Shown: positions 44,621-53,444 of the stretch, piece by piece
How positions within the stretch are numbered: position 1 is the first letter of the stretch
Layout: every line of letters starts with the position of its first letter
Assembly (NCBI GenBank): GCA_003599885.1
Contig: QZKW01000089.1
Location: 186,001 to 250,000 of the forward strand
DNA: 64,000 nucleotides
Direction of reading: 5' to 3'
DNA from: Desulfobacteraceae bacterium
GTDB taxonomy: Bacteria > Desulfobacterota > Desulfobacteria > Desulfobacterales > Desulfosalsimonadaceae
The notes under the pieces: model-generated
Databases searched by the model: none
Seen by the model: only the letters and a program-made list of their open reading frames with translations
What the model was told of the DNA's origin: nothing
Program-made: the position numbers and the translations under genes

Positions 44621-47314
44621 ATGCCCGAGCCGACAAATTCCCCCAAAACAGTCTATCTCATCGACGGCACGGCTTATATTCACCGGGCCTATCACGCCAT
44701 CCGGAGTCTCGCCACTTCCAAAGGCTTCCCCTCGAACGCGGTGTTCGGGTTCGCCCGTATGCTGATTAAATTGATGGATGACAAATCCCCTGAATTTGTC
44801 GCCATGTTTTTCGACTCCCGCGGCCCCACCTTTCGTCATGACATCTACCCCGACTATAAAGCCAACCGGCCGCCCATGAATGAGGATATGGCGGTGCAGA
44901 TCCCCTATATCAAGGAACTGACCGCCGGGTTCAATATCCCGATTTTTGAACTGCCCGGATATGAGGCTGATGATCTCATCGGTACGGTGGCGAAGCGGTC
45001 TGCGGCGGAAGGGTTTGATGTGGTCATGGTGACCGGGGACAAGGATTTCATGCAGCTCATCACCGACCGGATCACCATCTGGGACCCCATGAAGGACGAG
45101 GCCATCAACCGGGGGACGGTTTTGGCCAAACACGGACTGGAGCCTTTGCAAATGCTGGATGTGCTGGGATTGGCCGGTGACGCATCGGACAATATCCCCG
45201 GCGTTCCGGGCATCGGGCCGAAAACAGCGATGGCCCTGCTGCAAACTTTTGGCAGCATGGACGGGATTTATGAGAACATCGACCGGATCACGTCCAAAGC
45301 TCAGAAGGAAAAGTTGCTGGCCCATAAAGACCAGGCGATTTTGAGCAGGGAACTGGCCACCATCAACACGCATTCGCCCATCGATATTGATGTGCCGTCC
45401 TTTCGGGTGACCGGCCCGGACAACGCCAGACTGGCGAAAATTTTCCAGGAACTGGAATTTAGGCAACTGCAAAAAGATTTTCCGGTGGAGAGCGATTTGT
45501 CCGGAAAACAGTATCACGCGGTTCTGGATGAAGCCTCCCTGTCGGGCCTGATCCGCACTCTTTCGGAGGCAACGGCGTTTGCCGTGGATACGGAGACAAC
45601 TTCCGTTGATCCCATGACAGCGACGCTTGTCGGGCTGTCGTTTGCCGTCAAACCCCATGAAGCGTTTTACATTCCCTGCGGCCATGATTATGCGGGAGCG
45701 CCCGCCCAAATGGACACGGCGGATGTGCTGAAGCGCTTAAAACCTGTGCTGGAAAATCCGGAAATCCATAAGATCGGCCAGAACATCAAATATGACTGGG
45801 CCGTGCTGCGGCGGCATGGGGCGGATCTGAAAGGGGTCGCTTTTGATACCATGATCGCCTCTTACCTCATCAACCCGGAAAAGCGGGCCCATAACCTGGA
45901 CCAGATCGCACGGGATTTTTTGGACCATCACATGATTTCCTATGAGCAGGCGGTGACCGGCGAGGACGGGAAAAAGCAGAATTTCAGTCAGGTGGAGATT
46001 GAACGGGCTGTTCCTTATTCCTGCGAAGACGCGGACATCACCCTCATGGCGAGCGAAAAATTCACCCCCCTGCTGGCCGCCCAGAATCTGACCCGTTTGT
46101 TTGAAACCGTTGAAATGCCGCTGGTCCCGGTGCTGATGCGCATGGAGATGACCGGCATCCGGGTGGACAAGGACCGGCTTTTTGAGACATCCAAACACCT
46201 TTCCCAGCAGCTGGAACAAATCGAGCAGCAGATATACTCGGTGGCGGGCGAGGAATTCAATATCCAGTCTCCCCAGCAGATGGGCGTCATCCTGTTTGAC
46301 AAACTGAAACTCCCGGTGCAGAAAAAAACCAAAAAGAAAACCGCCTATTCCACGGATGTGGATGTGCTGACCACGCTGGCGGACCTTCACGAAATGCCGG
46401 CCCTGGTGCTTAGGCACCGGACGCTCTCCAAACTCAAATCCACCTATGTGGACGCGCTGTTTGAACTGGTCAACCCGGAAACAGGCAGGGTGCATACGTC
46501 ATTCAACCAGACCATCACCGCCACCGGCCGCCTCAGCAGCTCCAATCCGAACCTCCAGAACATCCCCATCCGCACCGAAGAGGGCCGGGAAGTCCGGCGG
46601 GCGTTTATCCCCAAAGACGGCTGGTCGTTTGTGTCCATGGATTATTCCCAGATCGAACTGCGGCTCCTGGCCCATTATTCAGGTGACGAGATTCTCATCG
46701 ATGCGTTTCAAAAGGATGAGGACATTCACACCCGGACCGCTGCGGAAGTGTTTCAGGCCCTGCCCGGCATGATCACCAACGACCTGCGGCAGCAGGCCAA
46801 AGTGATCAATTTCGGCATTATGTACGGCATGAGCGCCTTCAGTCTGTCCAAGGAACTCCGCATCAGCCAGAAGATGGCGAAAACCTATATTGATAATTAT
46901 TTCAGCCGGTACAGCGGGGTACGGCAGTTCATTGATGCCACCATTGAGGCCTCACGCCAGACCGGGATGACTTCAACGGAACTCGGGCGGATACGGTTTC
47001 TGCCGGATATCAACAGCCAGAACGCCAATATGCGCGGGTTTGCCGAACGCAATGCCGTGAACACCAAAATCCAGGGCACGGCCGCCGACCTGATCAAGCT
47101 GGCCATGGTCCGGGTGGATGAGGCATTAATGAAAAACGGACTGAAATCCGCCATGCTGCTGTCCGTGCACGATGAGCTGGTGTTTGAAGTGCCGCCCGAG
47201 GAAATGGACACGGTCAAAAAGCTGGCGGCGGACATTATGGAGAATGTCTGGGATCTTAAGGTGCCGCTGAAGGTGAGTGTGTCGGAAGGGAAGGACTGGG
47301 CCGACGCCCATTAA
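44621..47314 (+). CDS. polA: DNA polymerase I
   Basis: An 897-residue family A polymerase with all three domains. The 5'-3' exonuclease (residues 1-300) has LIDGTAYIHRAYHAI and DKDFMQLI; its H3TH region is NIPGVPGIGPKTAM. The 3'-5' proofreading domain retains its acidic residues (FAVDTETTSVDP near 322 and YSCEDADITLMAS near 467). The polymerase domain has SMDYSQIELRLLAHYSGDE near 673, RQQAKVINFGIMYGMS near 727 and LLSVHDELVFEVP near 848. Full length and apparently fully active, unlike many homologues with decayed proofreading motifs. Confidence 0.97.
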   Translation: MPEPTNSPKTVYLIDGTAYIHRAYHAIRSLATSKGFPSNAVFGFARMLIKLMDDKSPEFVAMFFDSRGPTFRHDIYPDYKANRPPMNEDMAVQIPYIKELTAGFNIPIFELPGYEADDLIGTVAKRSAAEGFDVVMVTGDKDFMQLITDRITIWDPMKDEAINRGTVLAKHGLEPLQMLDVLGLAGDASDNIPGVPGIGPKTAMALLQTFGSMDGIYENIDRITSKAQKEKLLAHKDQAILSRELATINTHSPIDIDVPSFRVTGPDNARLAKIFQELEFRQLQKDFPVESDLSGKQYHAVLDEASLSGLIRTLSEATAFAVDTETTSVDPMTATLVGLSFAVKPHEAFYIPCGHDYAGAPAQMDTADVLKRLKPVLENPEIHKIGQNIKYDWAVLRRHGADLKGVAFDTMIASYLINPEKRAHNLDQIARDFLDHHMISYEQAVTGEDGKKQNFSQVEIERAVPYSCEDADITLMASEKFTPLLAAQNLTRLFETVEMPLVPVLMRMEMTGIRVDKDRLFETSKHLSQQLEQIEQQIYSVAGEEFNIQSPQQMGVILFDKLKLPVQKKTKKKTAYSTDVDVLTTLADLHEMPALVLRHRTLSKLKSTYVDALFELVNPETGRVHTSFNQTITATGRLSSSNPNLQNIPIRTEEGREVRRAFIPKDGWSFVSMDYSQIELRLLAHYSGDEILIDAFQKDEDIHTRTAAEVFQALPGMITNDLRQQAKVINFGIMYGMSAFSLSKELRISQKMAKTYIDNYFSRYSGVRQFIDATIEASRQTGMTSTELGRIRFLPDINSQNANMRGFAERNAVNTKIQGTAADLIKLAMVRVDEALMKNGLKSAMLLSVHDELVFEVPPEEMDTVKKLAADIMENVWDLKVPLKVSVSEGKDWADAH

Positions 47315-47368
47315 TCTTAGGGAGCACCGAAAAATTAATATACTGAATAGCGGTTAAAAAAAATTATT

Positions 47369-47443
47369 CCCGCAGAGACGCAAAGGCGCAGAGGATAATG
47401 CCCCCAAAGTATACTCTCCTCTGCGTCCCAGCGCCTCTGCGGG
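47369..47443. repeat. Imperfect hairpin repeat, CGCAGAG type
   Basis: Arms of 27 bases (47369-47395, CCCGCAGAGACGCAAAGG and on; 47417-47443) match at 22 of 27 positions. It lies between polA and a convergent small gene and may act as a two-way terminator. Related sequence occurs at 40829 and, more distantly, at 14414. Confidence 0.65.
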
Positions 47444-47498
47444 AGAAATAGAAAAAAAGAATGCTCCCCGTAAACAGGTATCTTTGTTCAGAAATCTC

Positions 47499-47684
47499 TT
47501 ACTTCTCCGTTTTTGCCTGCCCGCCGGCTCTTTCCGCTGCCTCATTCACGGCGGTTTCAACGGTCGCATAAATATTCCGGAAATGATCGTGAAAGCTGGT
47601 GGGCGAAATATTGCCCACTTCAATGAATTTCACCACGATTTCCTTGGCGGTTTTTAAGATCATCTCATCATTTTTGGAACTCAT
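47499..47684 (-). CDS. Small conserved hypothetical protein
   Basis: A 61-residue protein, MSSKNDEMILKTAKEIVVKF then IEVGNISPTSFHDHFRNIYA and a helical, charged end. The helix-turn-helix-like pattern resembles short proteins common in Desulfobacterota and, loosely, the N-terminus of MucR-type regulators; no function is assigned. GAAGGAGAAGG precedes the start, a strong ribosome site, so it is probably expressed. Confidence 0.6.
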   Translation of the reverse strand: MSSKNDEMILKTAKEIVVKFIEVGNISPTSFHDHFRNIYATVETAVNEAAERAGGQAKTEK

Positions 47685-47912
47685 GTCCTTCTCCTTCCGG
47701 CGTGTGTGTTGGCGCTTCCCTTCCGGGAAATCTCTTGCAAAAAGCTCCGATTCCTATATCAAATCACCCTGTGATACGCAATCCATTCCTTGACACTCCC
47801 GGCGCATATTTTTATAGTGCTTATCTGCACTGGCCGTATTGATATTGATGGCAGGGCCATAAAACCGGAAAATTTTTTTGGAAAAATAGAAATTAAAGGC
47901 AATGACATCAGC

Positions 47913-48806
47913 ATGATGCTTAAAGGAAAAGCCCTCAAGGTCGGGCGCAATGACCTCTGTCCCTGCGGCAGCGGGAAAAAATACAAACGCTGCTGCATGA
48001 ACGCCGCAGCCCCCAAACCCGTGAACCTGGAAAAACTGTATCTCCAGAAATATGAGATCCGGTTAAAACACCCCCAGGACGTGGAAGGGATCCGGGCGGC
48101 CGGGCGGCTGGTCGTTGAAACCCTTGATTTATTGGAGAAACATATAGCCATCGGCGTCACCACCAACGAACTCAACACCATTGCCCACGAGTTTGCGGTA
48201 AAAAATAATGCCACACCTGCGCCACTGAATTACCGGGGATTTCCCAAAAGCATCTGCACGTCGGTGAATGACGTGATCTGCCACGGCATCCCCGAAGACC
48301 GGCAGCTCAAAAACGGGGACATCATCAACGTGGACGTTACCCATATTTTAAACGGCTACTATGCGGATGCCAGTAAAATGGTTTTTGTGGGAACCCCCGG
48401 ACCGGAGGCGAAAAAAATCGTGTCCGTGGCCGCCGAATGTCTGAAAGCGGGAATGCGTATGCTGGCACCGGGCAACACCGTCGGAGACATCGGCTGGGCC
48501 ATTCAGCGATATGCGGAAAGCCAGGGTTGCTCGGTGGTGCGGGAGTTTGTGGGCCACGGTGTGGGATTTGATTTCCACGAACCGCCCCATGTGCCCCATT
48601 ACGGCAAAAAAGGCGACGGCATTATCCTGGTGCCCGGCATGGTCTTTACCGTGGAACCCATGATCAACCTCGGAAAAGCGAATCTGTACGTGGCTGATGA
48701 CAACTGGACAGCCATCACATCCGACGGGAAACTTTCCGCCCAGTATGAACAGACCTTTCTGATCACCGAAGACGGGTTTGAAAGTTTGACACCGTTTGAT
48801 TTCTGA
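47913..48806 (+). CDS. map: Methionine aminopeptidase type I with N-terminal SEC-C zinc motif
   Basis: A 297-residue enzyme that removes N-terminal Met from new proteins. The N-terminus GRNDLCPCGSGKKYKRCCM is a SEC-C zinc knuckle. The catalytic domain has the metal ligands in INVDVTHILNGYYADAS, GHGVGFDFHEPPHV, VFTVEPMINLG and YEQTFLITED. The start at 47913 (ATG ATG) is chosen because longer frames add a non-homologous stretch; the ribosome site is weak. A decayed second copy of this gene's 3' end lies at 49977. Confidence 0.92.
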   Translation: MMLKGKALKVGRNDLCPCGSGKKYKRCCMNAAAPKPVNLEKLYLQKYEIRLKHPQDVEGIRAAGRLVVETLDLLEKHIAIGVTTNELNTIAHEFAVKNNATPAPLNYRGFPKSICTSVNDVICHGIPEDRQLKNGDIINVDVTHILNGYYADASKMVFVGTPGPEAKKIVSVAAECLKAGMRMLAPGNTVGDIGWAIQRYAESQGCSVVREFVGHGVGFDFHEPPHVPHYGKKGDGIILVPGMVFTVEPMINLGKANLYVADDNWTAITSDGKLSAQYEQTFLITEDGFESLTPFDF

Positions 48807-48864
48807 TGCTGGCGTTAGACTTATAAGTCCTTTAACTCAAACGATAATTTCAATTGGAAATCCG

Positions 48865-49902
48865 ATGAAATTTATAAAGGTCATTCCTCAAGGTAAATCC
48901 CAATGGAAATTTTTTGCTTTAAGATGGGCTATAATTCTAATGTTTTCAGGGTGGGCCATTTTTTATGTCACCAGCGCACCAGGGGAGTCTTATTCAGGGT
49001 CTTTTAAGGCATTATCACATGAAGAAGAAAAAATAGGTGATAGTCTCAAAAAACACGTTGTAATGATTTCTGATACTATTGGTGACAGAAATTTGTTTTC
49101 CGATGAAGGTTATGTAAAACTCAAGGAAACATCAGAATATATTTCCAATGAATTTAAAAGATATGGCTATAATCCTTTAATACAAAGCTATGAAGTTGAA
49201 TCAAAAATTGTAGATAACATTGAGGTCGAAATTACCGGGGATTCAATACCAAATGAAATAATCGTGATAGGCGCGCATTATGATTCATTCCCTTATTGTC
49301 CGGGCGCCAATGATAATGCTTCCGGTATTGCTGCACTTCTTGTAATGGCTGAACAGTTTGCCAACCGATCGTTTCCCAGAACAATTAAATTTGTGGCGTT
49401 CGTCAATGAGGAACCGCCATACTTCCAGACAGAAAATATGGGAAGTTGGCAATATGCAAATAGAGCCCGGCAGCGGGGAGAGAATATTGTTGCCATGGTT
49501 TCATTGGAAACCATTGGGCATTATTCAGATGATAAGGGAAGTCAAAAATACCCTCCTCCTTTTAATCTATTTTATCCCGATGCGGGTAATTTTATTGGTT
49601 TTGTTGGGAATCTGAGTTCAAAAAAATTAATGTTTCAAATGATTAAATCATTTAGAGAGAATACCGCTTTCCCATCCGAGGGTATTGCGGCACCACAATG
49701 GATTTCCGGAATTGGTTGGTCAGATCAATGGTCTTTTTGGGAAGCAGATTATGATGCCATAATGATTACAGATACTGCGCCGTTTCGTTACAGATATTAT
49801 CATACAGGAGACGATACCTGGGATAGGCTAAATTATTCAAAGATGGCAAGAGTTGTGAATGGTATTTTGCAGGCTATTATTTCAATATTTGGCAACGCAT
49901 GA
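48865..49902 (+). CDS. M28-family zinc peptidase, membrane-anchored
   Basis: A 345-residue protein with one N-terminal helix (about residues 15-36) and an M28 domain outside the cytoplasm. Zinc ligands are in IVIGAHYDSFPYCPGANDNA, then FVNEEPPYF near 180 and SLETIGHYS; the usual catalytic Glu pair is read in NEEPP. Base composition is visibly more AT-rich than map and polA. The gene lies between map and a decayed second copy of map's last codons, so it probably arrived by insertion or recombination. Substrate unknown. Confidence 0.8.
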   Translation: MKFIKVIPQGKSQWKFFALRWAIILMFSGWAIFYVTSAPGESYSGSFKALSHEEEKIGDSLKKHVVMISDTIGDRNLFSDEGYVKLKETSEYISNEFKRYGYNPLIQSYEVESKIVDNIEVEITGDSIPNEIIVIGAHYDSFPYCPGANDNASGIAALLVMAEQFANRSFPRTIKFVAFVNEEPPYFQTENMGSWQYANRARQRGENIVAMVSLETIGHYSDDKGSQKYPPPFNLFYPDAGNFIGFVGNLSSKKLMFQMIKSFRENTAFPSEGIAAPQWISGIGWSDQWSFWEADYDAIMITDTAPFRYRYYHTGDDTWDRLNYSKMARVVNGILQAIISIFGNA

Positions 49903-49976
49903 GATACAAGCGGGAAGTCCAACAAATGCATTAACTTGGACTGACAATCCAACACAAAACCTTCGCCTTTATCCGC

Positions 49977-50060
49977 CAATGTGAACAGACCTTTCTGAGC
50001 ACAAAATGTAATTTTGAAAGACTGACGCCTTATGGCGAAGGCTGGGCATTGCGTGATTAG
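49977..50060 (+). pseudogene. Remnant of a methionine aminopeptidase 3' end
   Basis: The frame reads QCEQTFLSTKCNFERLTPYG then EGWALRD and TAG. This matches the end of the intact map product (QYEQTFLITEDGFESLTPFDF) at 12 or so of 20 positions, and the DNA GAACAGACCTTTCTGA is identical. No upstream part of the gene is present. It looks like the tail of a second map gene left after a rearrangement that placed the M28 gene between the two copies. Confidence 0.7.
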
Positions 50061-50105
50061 AAATCAGGTTGACATGGTGCGCGTTTTTTTATGGGAGATA
50101 CGGAC

Positions 50106-50348
50106 ATGACGACATTAAACACCACGGAAGCAAGCGCTATGCTTTGCAACCTGATTGATGAGACCGCCGAGACACACCAGCCAATCGTTATCACAGGAAA
50201 AAGACGCAACGCCATACTCTTGTCCGAAGAAGACTGGAACGCCGTTAATGCAACCCTCTATCTTTTATCAGTTCCCGGCATGAGAGAGTCGATACGGGAA
50301 GGCATAAAACAGGAACTTGACGAATGCTCTCAGGAACCTGAATGGTAA
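50106..50348 (+). CDS. YefM-type antitoxin, apparently without its toxin
   Basis: An 80-residue YefM/Phd protein: MTTLNTTEASAMLCNLIDET, then QPIVITGKRRNAILLSEEDW and LLSVPGMRESIREGIK, close to the classic YefM pattern. RBS GGGAGA. The expected YoeB/Txe toxin gene is missing: an overlapping ATG (50342) gives only MVMWTNYE before a stop. So it is probably an orphan whose toxin was lost, or one that counters a toxin encoded elsewhere. Confidence 0.82.
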   Translation: MTTLNTTEASAMLCNLIDETAETHQPIVITGKRRNAILLSEEDWNAVNATLYLLSVPGMRESIREGIKQELDECSQEPEW

Positions 50349-50367
50349 TGTGGACGAATTACGAATA

Positions 50368-51012
50368 ATGATCCAAACCATCCTATTTGACAGTGACGGC
50401 GTTCTGGTGGATACGGAGCGCCTTTTTTTCGAGGCCACCCAGGAGGTGTTCGCAGGTTTCGGGGCGGTCATCCCACCGGACCAGTGGGCCGTCTGGTATC
50501 TGGCGGAGAGCCGGCGTTCCCGGGAGGTAGCCGGGCTGCTGGGTATTCCAGACTCTCAGGTGGAAGCAGTCATCAAACATAGGGACCAATTGTTCTGGGC
50601 CAAAGTGGAGGCCGGGGTTTCGCTGCTTCCCGGCGTTCGGGAGACCTTGAACCATCTTTCCGGAAATTTCCGTCTGGCGGTGGTGACGGGCGCTTCCCGG
50701 TCCCACTTTGAGGGTGTGCATGCGGCAACCGAACTTATGGATTTTTTCGAGGTCATTATTACGGCTGATGATTATGACGAGCCCAAACCCAGCCCCCAAT
50801 GTTACCAGAAGGCCATGCATGTTCTCTCGGTGAACCCGAAGGAATGCCTAGCGGTTGAGGACTCGCCCCGCGGAGCCGCCGCAGCCATCTCCGCCGGTGT
50901 GCGTTGCGCGGTCATCCCCACCCCGTTGACGAATATATCCTTGTGCCCCGGTGAATGCGATATTCTGAGCAGCATGACGGAATTGCCGCTTTTTACCAGT
51001 AATTACAGGTAA
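50368..51012 (+). CDS. HAD-superfamily phosphatase (beta-phosphoglucomutase/phosphatase-like)
   Basis: A 214-residue HAD hydrolase. Motif I is ILFDSDGVLVDTE at residues 4-16; Asp is followed by Ser-Asp rather than the usual Phe/Leu-Asp, but both acidic residues are kept. Motif II is VVTGASRSH near 108, motif III YDEPKPSPQCY near 140 and motif IV LAVEDSPRGAAAAISAG near 162. The helical cap is between I and II. It probably acts on a sugar phosphate. The ATG overlaps the stub of the lost toxin, and the ribosome site is poor. Confidence 0.85.
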   Translation: MIQTILFDSDGVLVDTERLFFEATQEVFAGFGAVIPPDQWAVWYLAESRRSREVAGLLGIPDSQVEAVIKHRDQLFWAKVEAGVSLLPGVRETLNHLSGNFRLAVVTGASRSHFEGVHAATELMDFFEVIITADDYDEPKPSPQCYQKAMHVLSVNPKECLAVEDSPRGAAAAISAGVRCAVIPTPLTNISLCPGECDILSSMTELPLFTSNYR

Positions 51013-51182
51013 ATGATGAAAGCATTGCCATCTCCCCTTTGAAAATAGCCGTGGTGCTCTTCCCTGCAACCGCTTTGTTGCCTTTTTCTTTCAAATCCGG
51101 CATATTTGTCCTGGCATACATCAACTGACGGTGTGATTTAAAAACGGACGGCCAGATCCCCTGGCTGCTGGAGGCAGGCAAA

Positions 51183-51668
51183 ATGCAATGGTTTATGACG
51201 ATCGTTCTTTGGTTTGCGGCGGCTGTCGGCGCGGTTGCCCCCGGCCCGACGTTTTGGGTGGATCTCCAGAAGGCGGGAGACCAGGTGTTGATGACGTCCA
51301 GCCGCAATTCAGCAGCCATCAGCATCACCAGCGGGAGTGGGATCGGTGGCGCGGTAATGGTCCGGACCGGGAAGAAATGGCCGGATCGCATCACCATCCG
51401 CCTTAATCTTAAAAATCTGGAATCCTTCGACATGGAAAACGGTATCATTCGTTTCCATACGTCCATCAGAACTTCTGGTAAAAGCCCCTACTGGCGGGTA
51501 GACCGCGCCGGAGAACCAGCGGCCTCCCCGGCCAACACCCCTGACGGAACGCTGGAGGTCTCGATGGGCCAAAGCGACGAAGCCGTCATGATCGCCGTGC
51601 CCAAAGAAATGCTTGAAGGCAATCCGGAGAAAATCAGTTTCGGGTGGATCGACGAATTCCGGAATTAA
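51183..51668 (+). CDS. Exported hypothetical protein
   Basis: A 161-residue protein with a signal peptide (MQWFMTIVLWFAAAVGAVAP) and a beta-rich mature part: FWVDLQKAGDQVLMTSSRNS, then ITIRLNLKNLESFDMENGII and EVSMGQSDEAVMIAVPKEML. The pattern resembles small secreted proteins of unknown role from anaerobes, but I cannot name the family. RBS GGAGGCAGG. Periplasmic location is likely. Confidence 0.65.
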   Translation: MQWFMTIVLWFAAAVGAVAPGPTFWVDLQKAGDQVLMTSSRNSAAISITSGSGIGGAVMVRTGKKWPDRITIRLNLKNLESFDMENGIIRFHTSIRTSGKSPYWRVDRAGEPAASPANTPDGTLEVSMGQSDEAVMIAVPKEMLEGNPEKISFGWIDEFRN

Positions 51669-51744
51669 ACAGAAACTGGTTCCGAAATTCCAGGCATTTT
51701 GAACGTTATTGAGGAATTGCGATAAATTCTAAAGGAAATCCAGA

Positions 51745-52530
51745 ATGAAAATCCCCATCTACCAGGTGGATGCCTTTGCTGTTGATGTTTTCTCCGGTAA
51801 TCCGGCGGCGGTTTGCCTGCTGGATTCGTGGATTGACGACCGGCGACTCCAATCCATTGCCGCCGAGAACAATTTGTCGGAGACAGCATTTCTTGTGAAA
51901 AATAATGCGGGTTTTGACCTCCGGTGGTTCACCCCGGCCACCGAGGTCGCGCTTTGCGGACATGCCACTTTGGCGAGTGCTTTTGTGCTGTTCGCCTGCC
52001 TGAACTGGCCGGAGGAGACTATCCGTTTCCGGACCCGCATGAGCGGGGAACTGGCTGTTTCGAAAAGGGGGGAGCTGCTTGAGATGGATTTCCCTTCCCG
52101 GCCCGCCCATGCCATAGCGCACCCGGTCGGACTTAAAGAAGCGCTGGGGGTTGCGCCTGAGGAAATTCTGGGTTCAGCGGAAGACTTGCTGGTGGTGCTG
52201 GACAGTGAAACAACCGTCCGGGAGGTCCGCCCCGATTTTGGGGCGCTGGAACGGGTTGCATGCCGCGGCGTCATCATCACCGCCAGAGGCGACCGGTCTG
52301 ATTTTGTATCCCGGTTTTTCGCCCCCCGTGTGGGCATCCCGGAAGACCCGGTCACGGGCTCGGCCCACTGTGTGTTGATCCCTTACTGGGCGGGCGTGCT
52401 CGGCAAAAACGATCTCCATGCGTTTCAGGTTTCCGGGAGGGGCGGGGAAGTGTTCTGCAGGCTTGCCGGGGAGCGGGTGAAGATTTCAGGCAAAGCGTCC
52501 TTGTATATGGAAGGCGTGATAATGATTTGA
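51745..52530 (+). CDS. PhzF family isomerase/epimerase-like protein
   Basis: A 261-residue PhzF-fold protein: QVDAFAVDVFSGNPAAVCLL at the start, then NNLSETAFLV with the conserved Glu near 48, FTPATEVALCGHATLA near 72 and GIPEDPVTGSAHCVLIPYWA near 195. The family includes phenazine and unrelated epimerases, and few members have known substrates. AAAGGAAAT precedes the ATG. Slightly shorter than PhzF itself. Confidence 0.88.
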   Translation: MKIPIYQVDAFAVDVFSGNPAAVCLLDSWIDDRRLQSIAAENNLSETAFLVKNNAGFDLRWFTPATEVALCGHATLASAFVLFACLNWPEETIRFRTRMSGELAVSKRGELLEMDFPSRPAHAIAHPVGLKEALGVAPEEILGSAEDLLVVLDSETTVREVRPDFGALERVACRGVIITARGDRSDFVSRFFAPRVGIPEDPVTGSAHCVLIPYWAGVLGKNDLHAFQVSGRGGEVFCRLAGERVKISGKASLYMEGVIMI

Positions 52531-52563
52531 TCCGCTGGACAGGATGGATAAGGGCGACATGCC

Positions 52564-52588
52564 CGGTGCGCTTGGCGCCCGCAGTTGC
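52564..52588. repeat. REP-like hairpin sequence, copy 1
   Basis: A 25-base sequence (CGGTGCGCTTGGCGCCCGCA then GTTGC) identical to one at 56094 just after the transposase gene. It can fold as GG-GCGC / GCGCCC around TTG with a bulged T. It sits just after the PhzF gene. Confidence 0.5.
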
Positions 52589-52650
52589 CAAATATTATAA
52601 TAAAATCTTGAAGTTTATATCAACCAGTGAAAGTCCCGGCATCCGGAGTT

Positions 52651-52674
52651 CAGTGGTGGCATGTGCCACCACTG
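52651..52674. terminator. 11-bp perfect hairpin between convergent genes
   Basis: CAGTGGTGGCA and its exact complement TGCCACCACTG are separated by two bases. It lies between the convergent PhzF and hypothetical genes. There is an A-run after it, which as a T-run would precede the hairpin on the minus strand, so a role in termination is inferred from position only. Confidence 0.4.
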
Positions 52675-52679
52675 AAAAA

Positions 52680-53390
52680 TCAAGCAGGCTCTTCCGGAAG
52701 CGGCGGAATTTCCGGCTCGGCGGGCGTTTCGGTTAAAGTCGTCACCAGATCCCGGATCCGGTTGGTGATAACGGACATGTCCTCAAGAATGCCACCCGCC
52801 GCATCCAGAATCTTTTCCCTTTCGGCCGGGTCCGCGCCAGCGATAACGGTCCTGTCTGTCATTCCTTCCGGAACGCTCATTCTGAGCATCCATCGATTAA
52901 TGCGGTCCAGGTATTTTCTCACCGCAGCCACCGGGGAGAGACTCCCGGATTGGTCGCAGATTTCCCGGACCCTTGCTTTCAGGTCCTCCGCGAGAATTCC
53001 CGCGTCAATGCATTCCCGGGCCAGGGCCAGTTTTTCCTCATTGTTTTCCAGGCGGGCCAAAAACACCTGCTGACTGTAGTTCAACCGGTCCACCGGTATG
53101 CCGCCTGAAATCAGAAATTGAACCTGGACGGCTGTTTTCACCATGTTCATCAAGGTGAAACGAGAAACAGCCAAATCCGGATGATCGCATAATTTGCGAT
53201 AACTAACCGGTTTATATCTGCTTTTTGATCCCGCAAGCTGGATGTCATTGCCGAAGAATCTCTCCAGAACGTATTCCCCGATTTCCAGAGAGCCTCGGTA
53301 AACATGGGCGGCAACCCGCTCATTGATATACTGAACGGCTTCATCGATCATTGCGGCGTCGGGGGCATCCGGCGGAAGCGTTTCGGTCAT
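52680..53390 (-). CDS. Hypothetical protein, 236 residues
   Basis: Not recognised. A soluble, largely helical protein. The N-terminal half reads EAVQYINERVAAHVYRGSLE then GEYVLERFFGNDIQLAGSKS, and the middle has KLCDHPDLAVSRFTLMNMVK, LNYSQQVFLARLENNEEKLA. The pattern suggests a helix-turn-helix DNA-binding region (VSRFTLMNMVKTAV) followed by a coiled dimer region, so a role in DNA binding is possible. It lies next to the broken integrase gene. The C-terminus is Pro/Glu-rich. Confidence 0.6.
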   Translation of the reverse strand: MTETLPPDAPDAAMIDEAVQYINERVAAHVYRGSLEIGEYVLERFFGNDIQLAGSKSRYKPVSYRKLCDHPDLAVSRFTLMNMVKTAVQVQFLISGGIPVDRLNYSQQVFLARLENNEEKLALARECIDAGILAEDLKARVREICDQSGSLSPVAAVRKYLDRINRWMLRMSVPEGMTDRTVIAGADPAEREKILDAAGGILEDMSVITNRIRDLVTTLTETPAEPEIPPLPEEPA

Positions 53391-53444
53391 GGGCGTATCC
53401 TTTTAATCAGTGGGTTATTGACAGGGTCTTCAATTATAAATCAT

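Noticed and set aside
44561..45709. Long minus-strand open frame opposite polA
   Set aside because: It lies wholly over polA, lacks recognisable domains and is a shadow of its codon bias.
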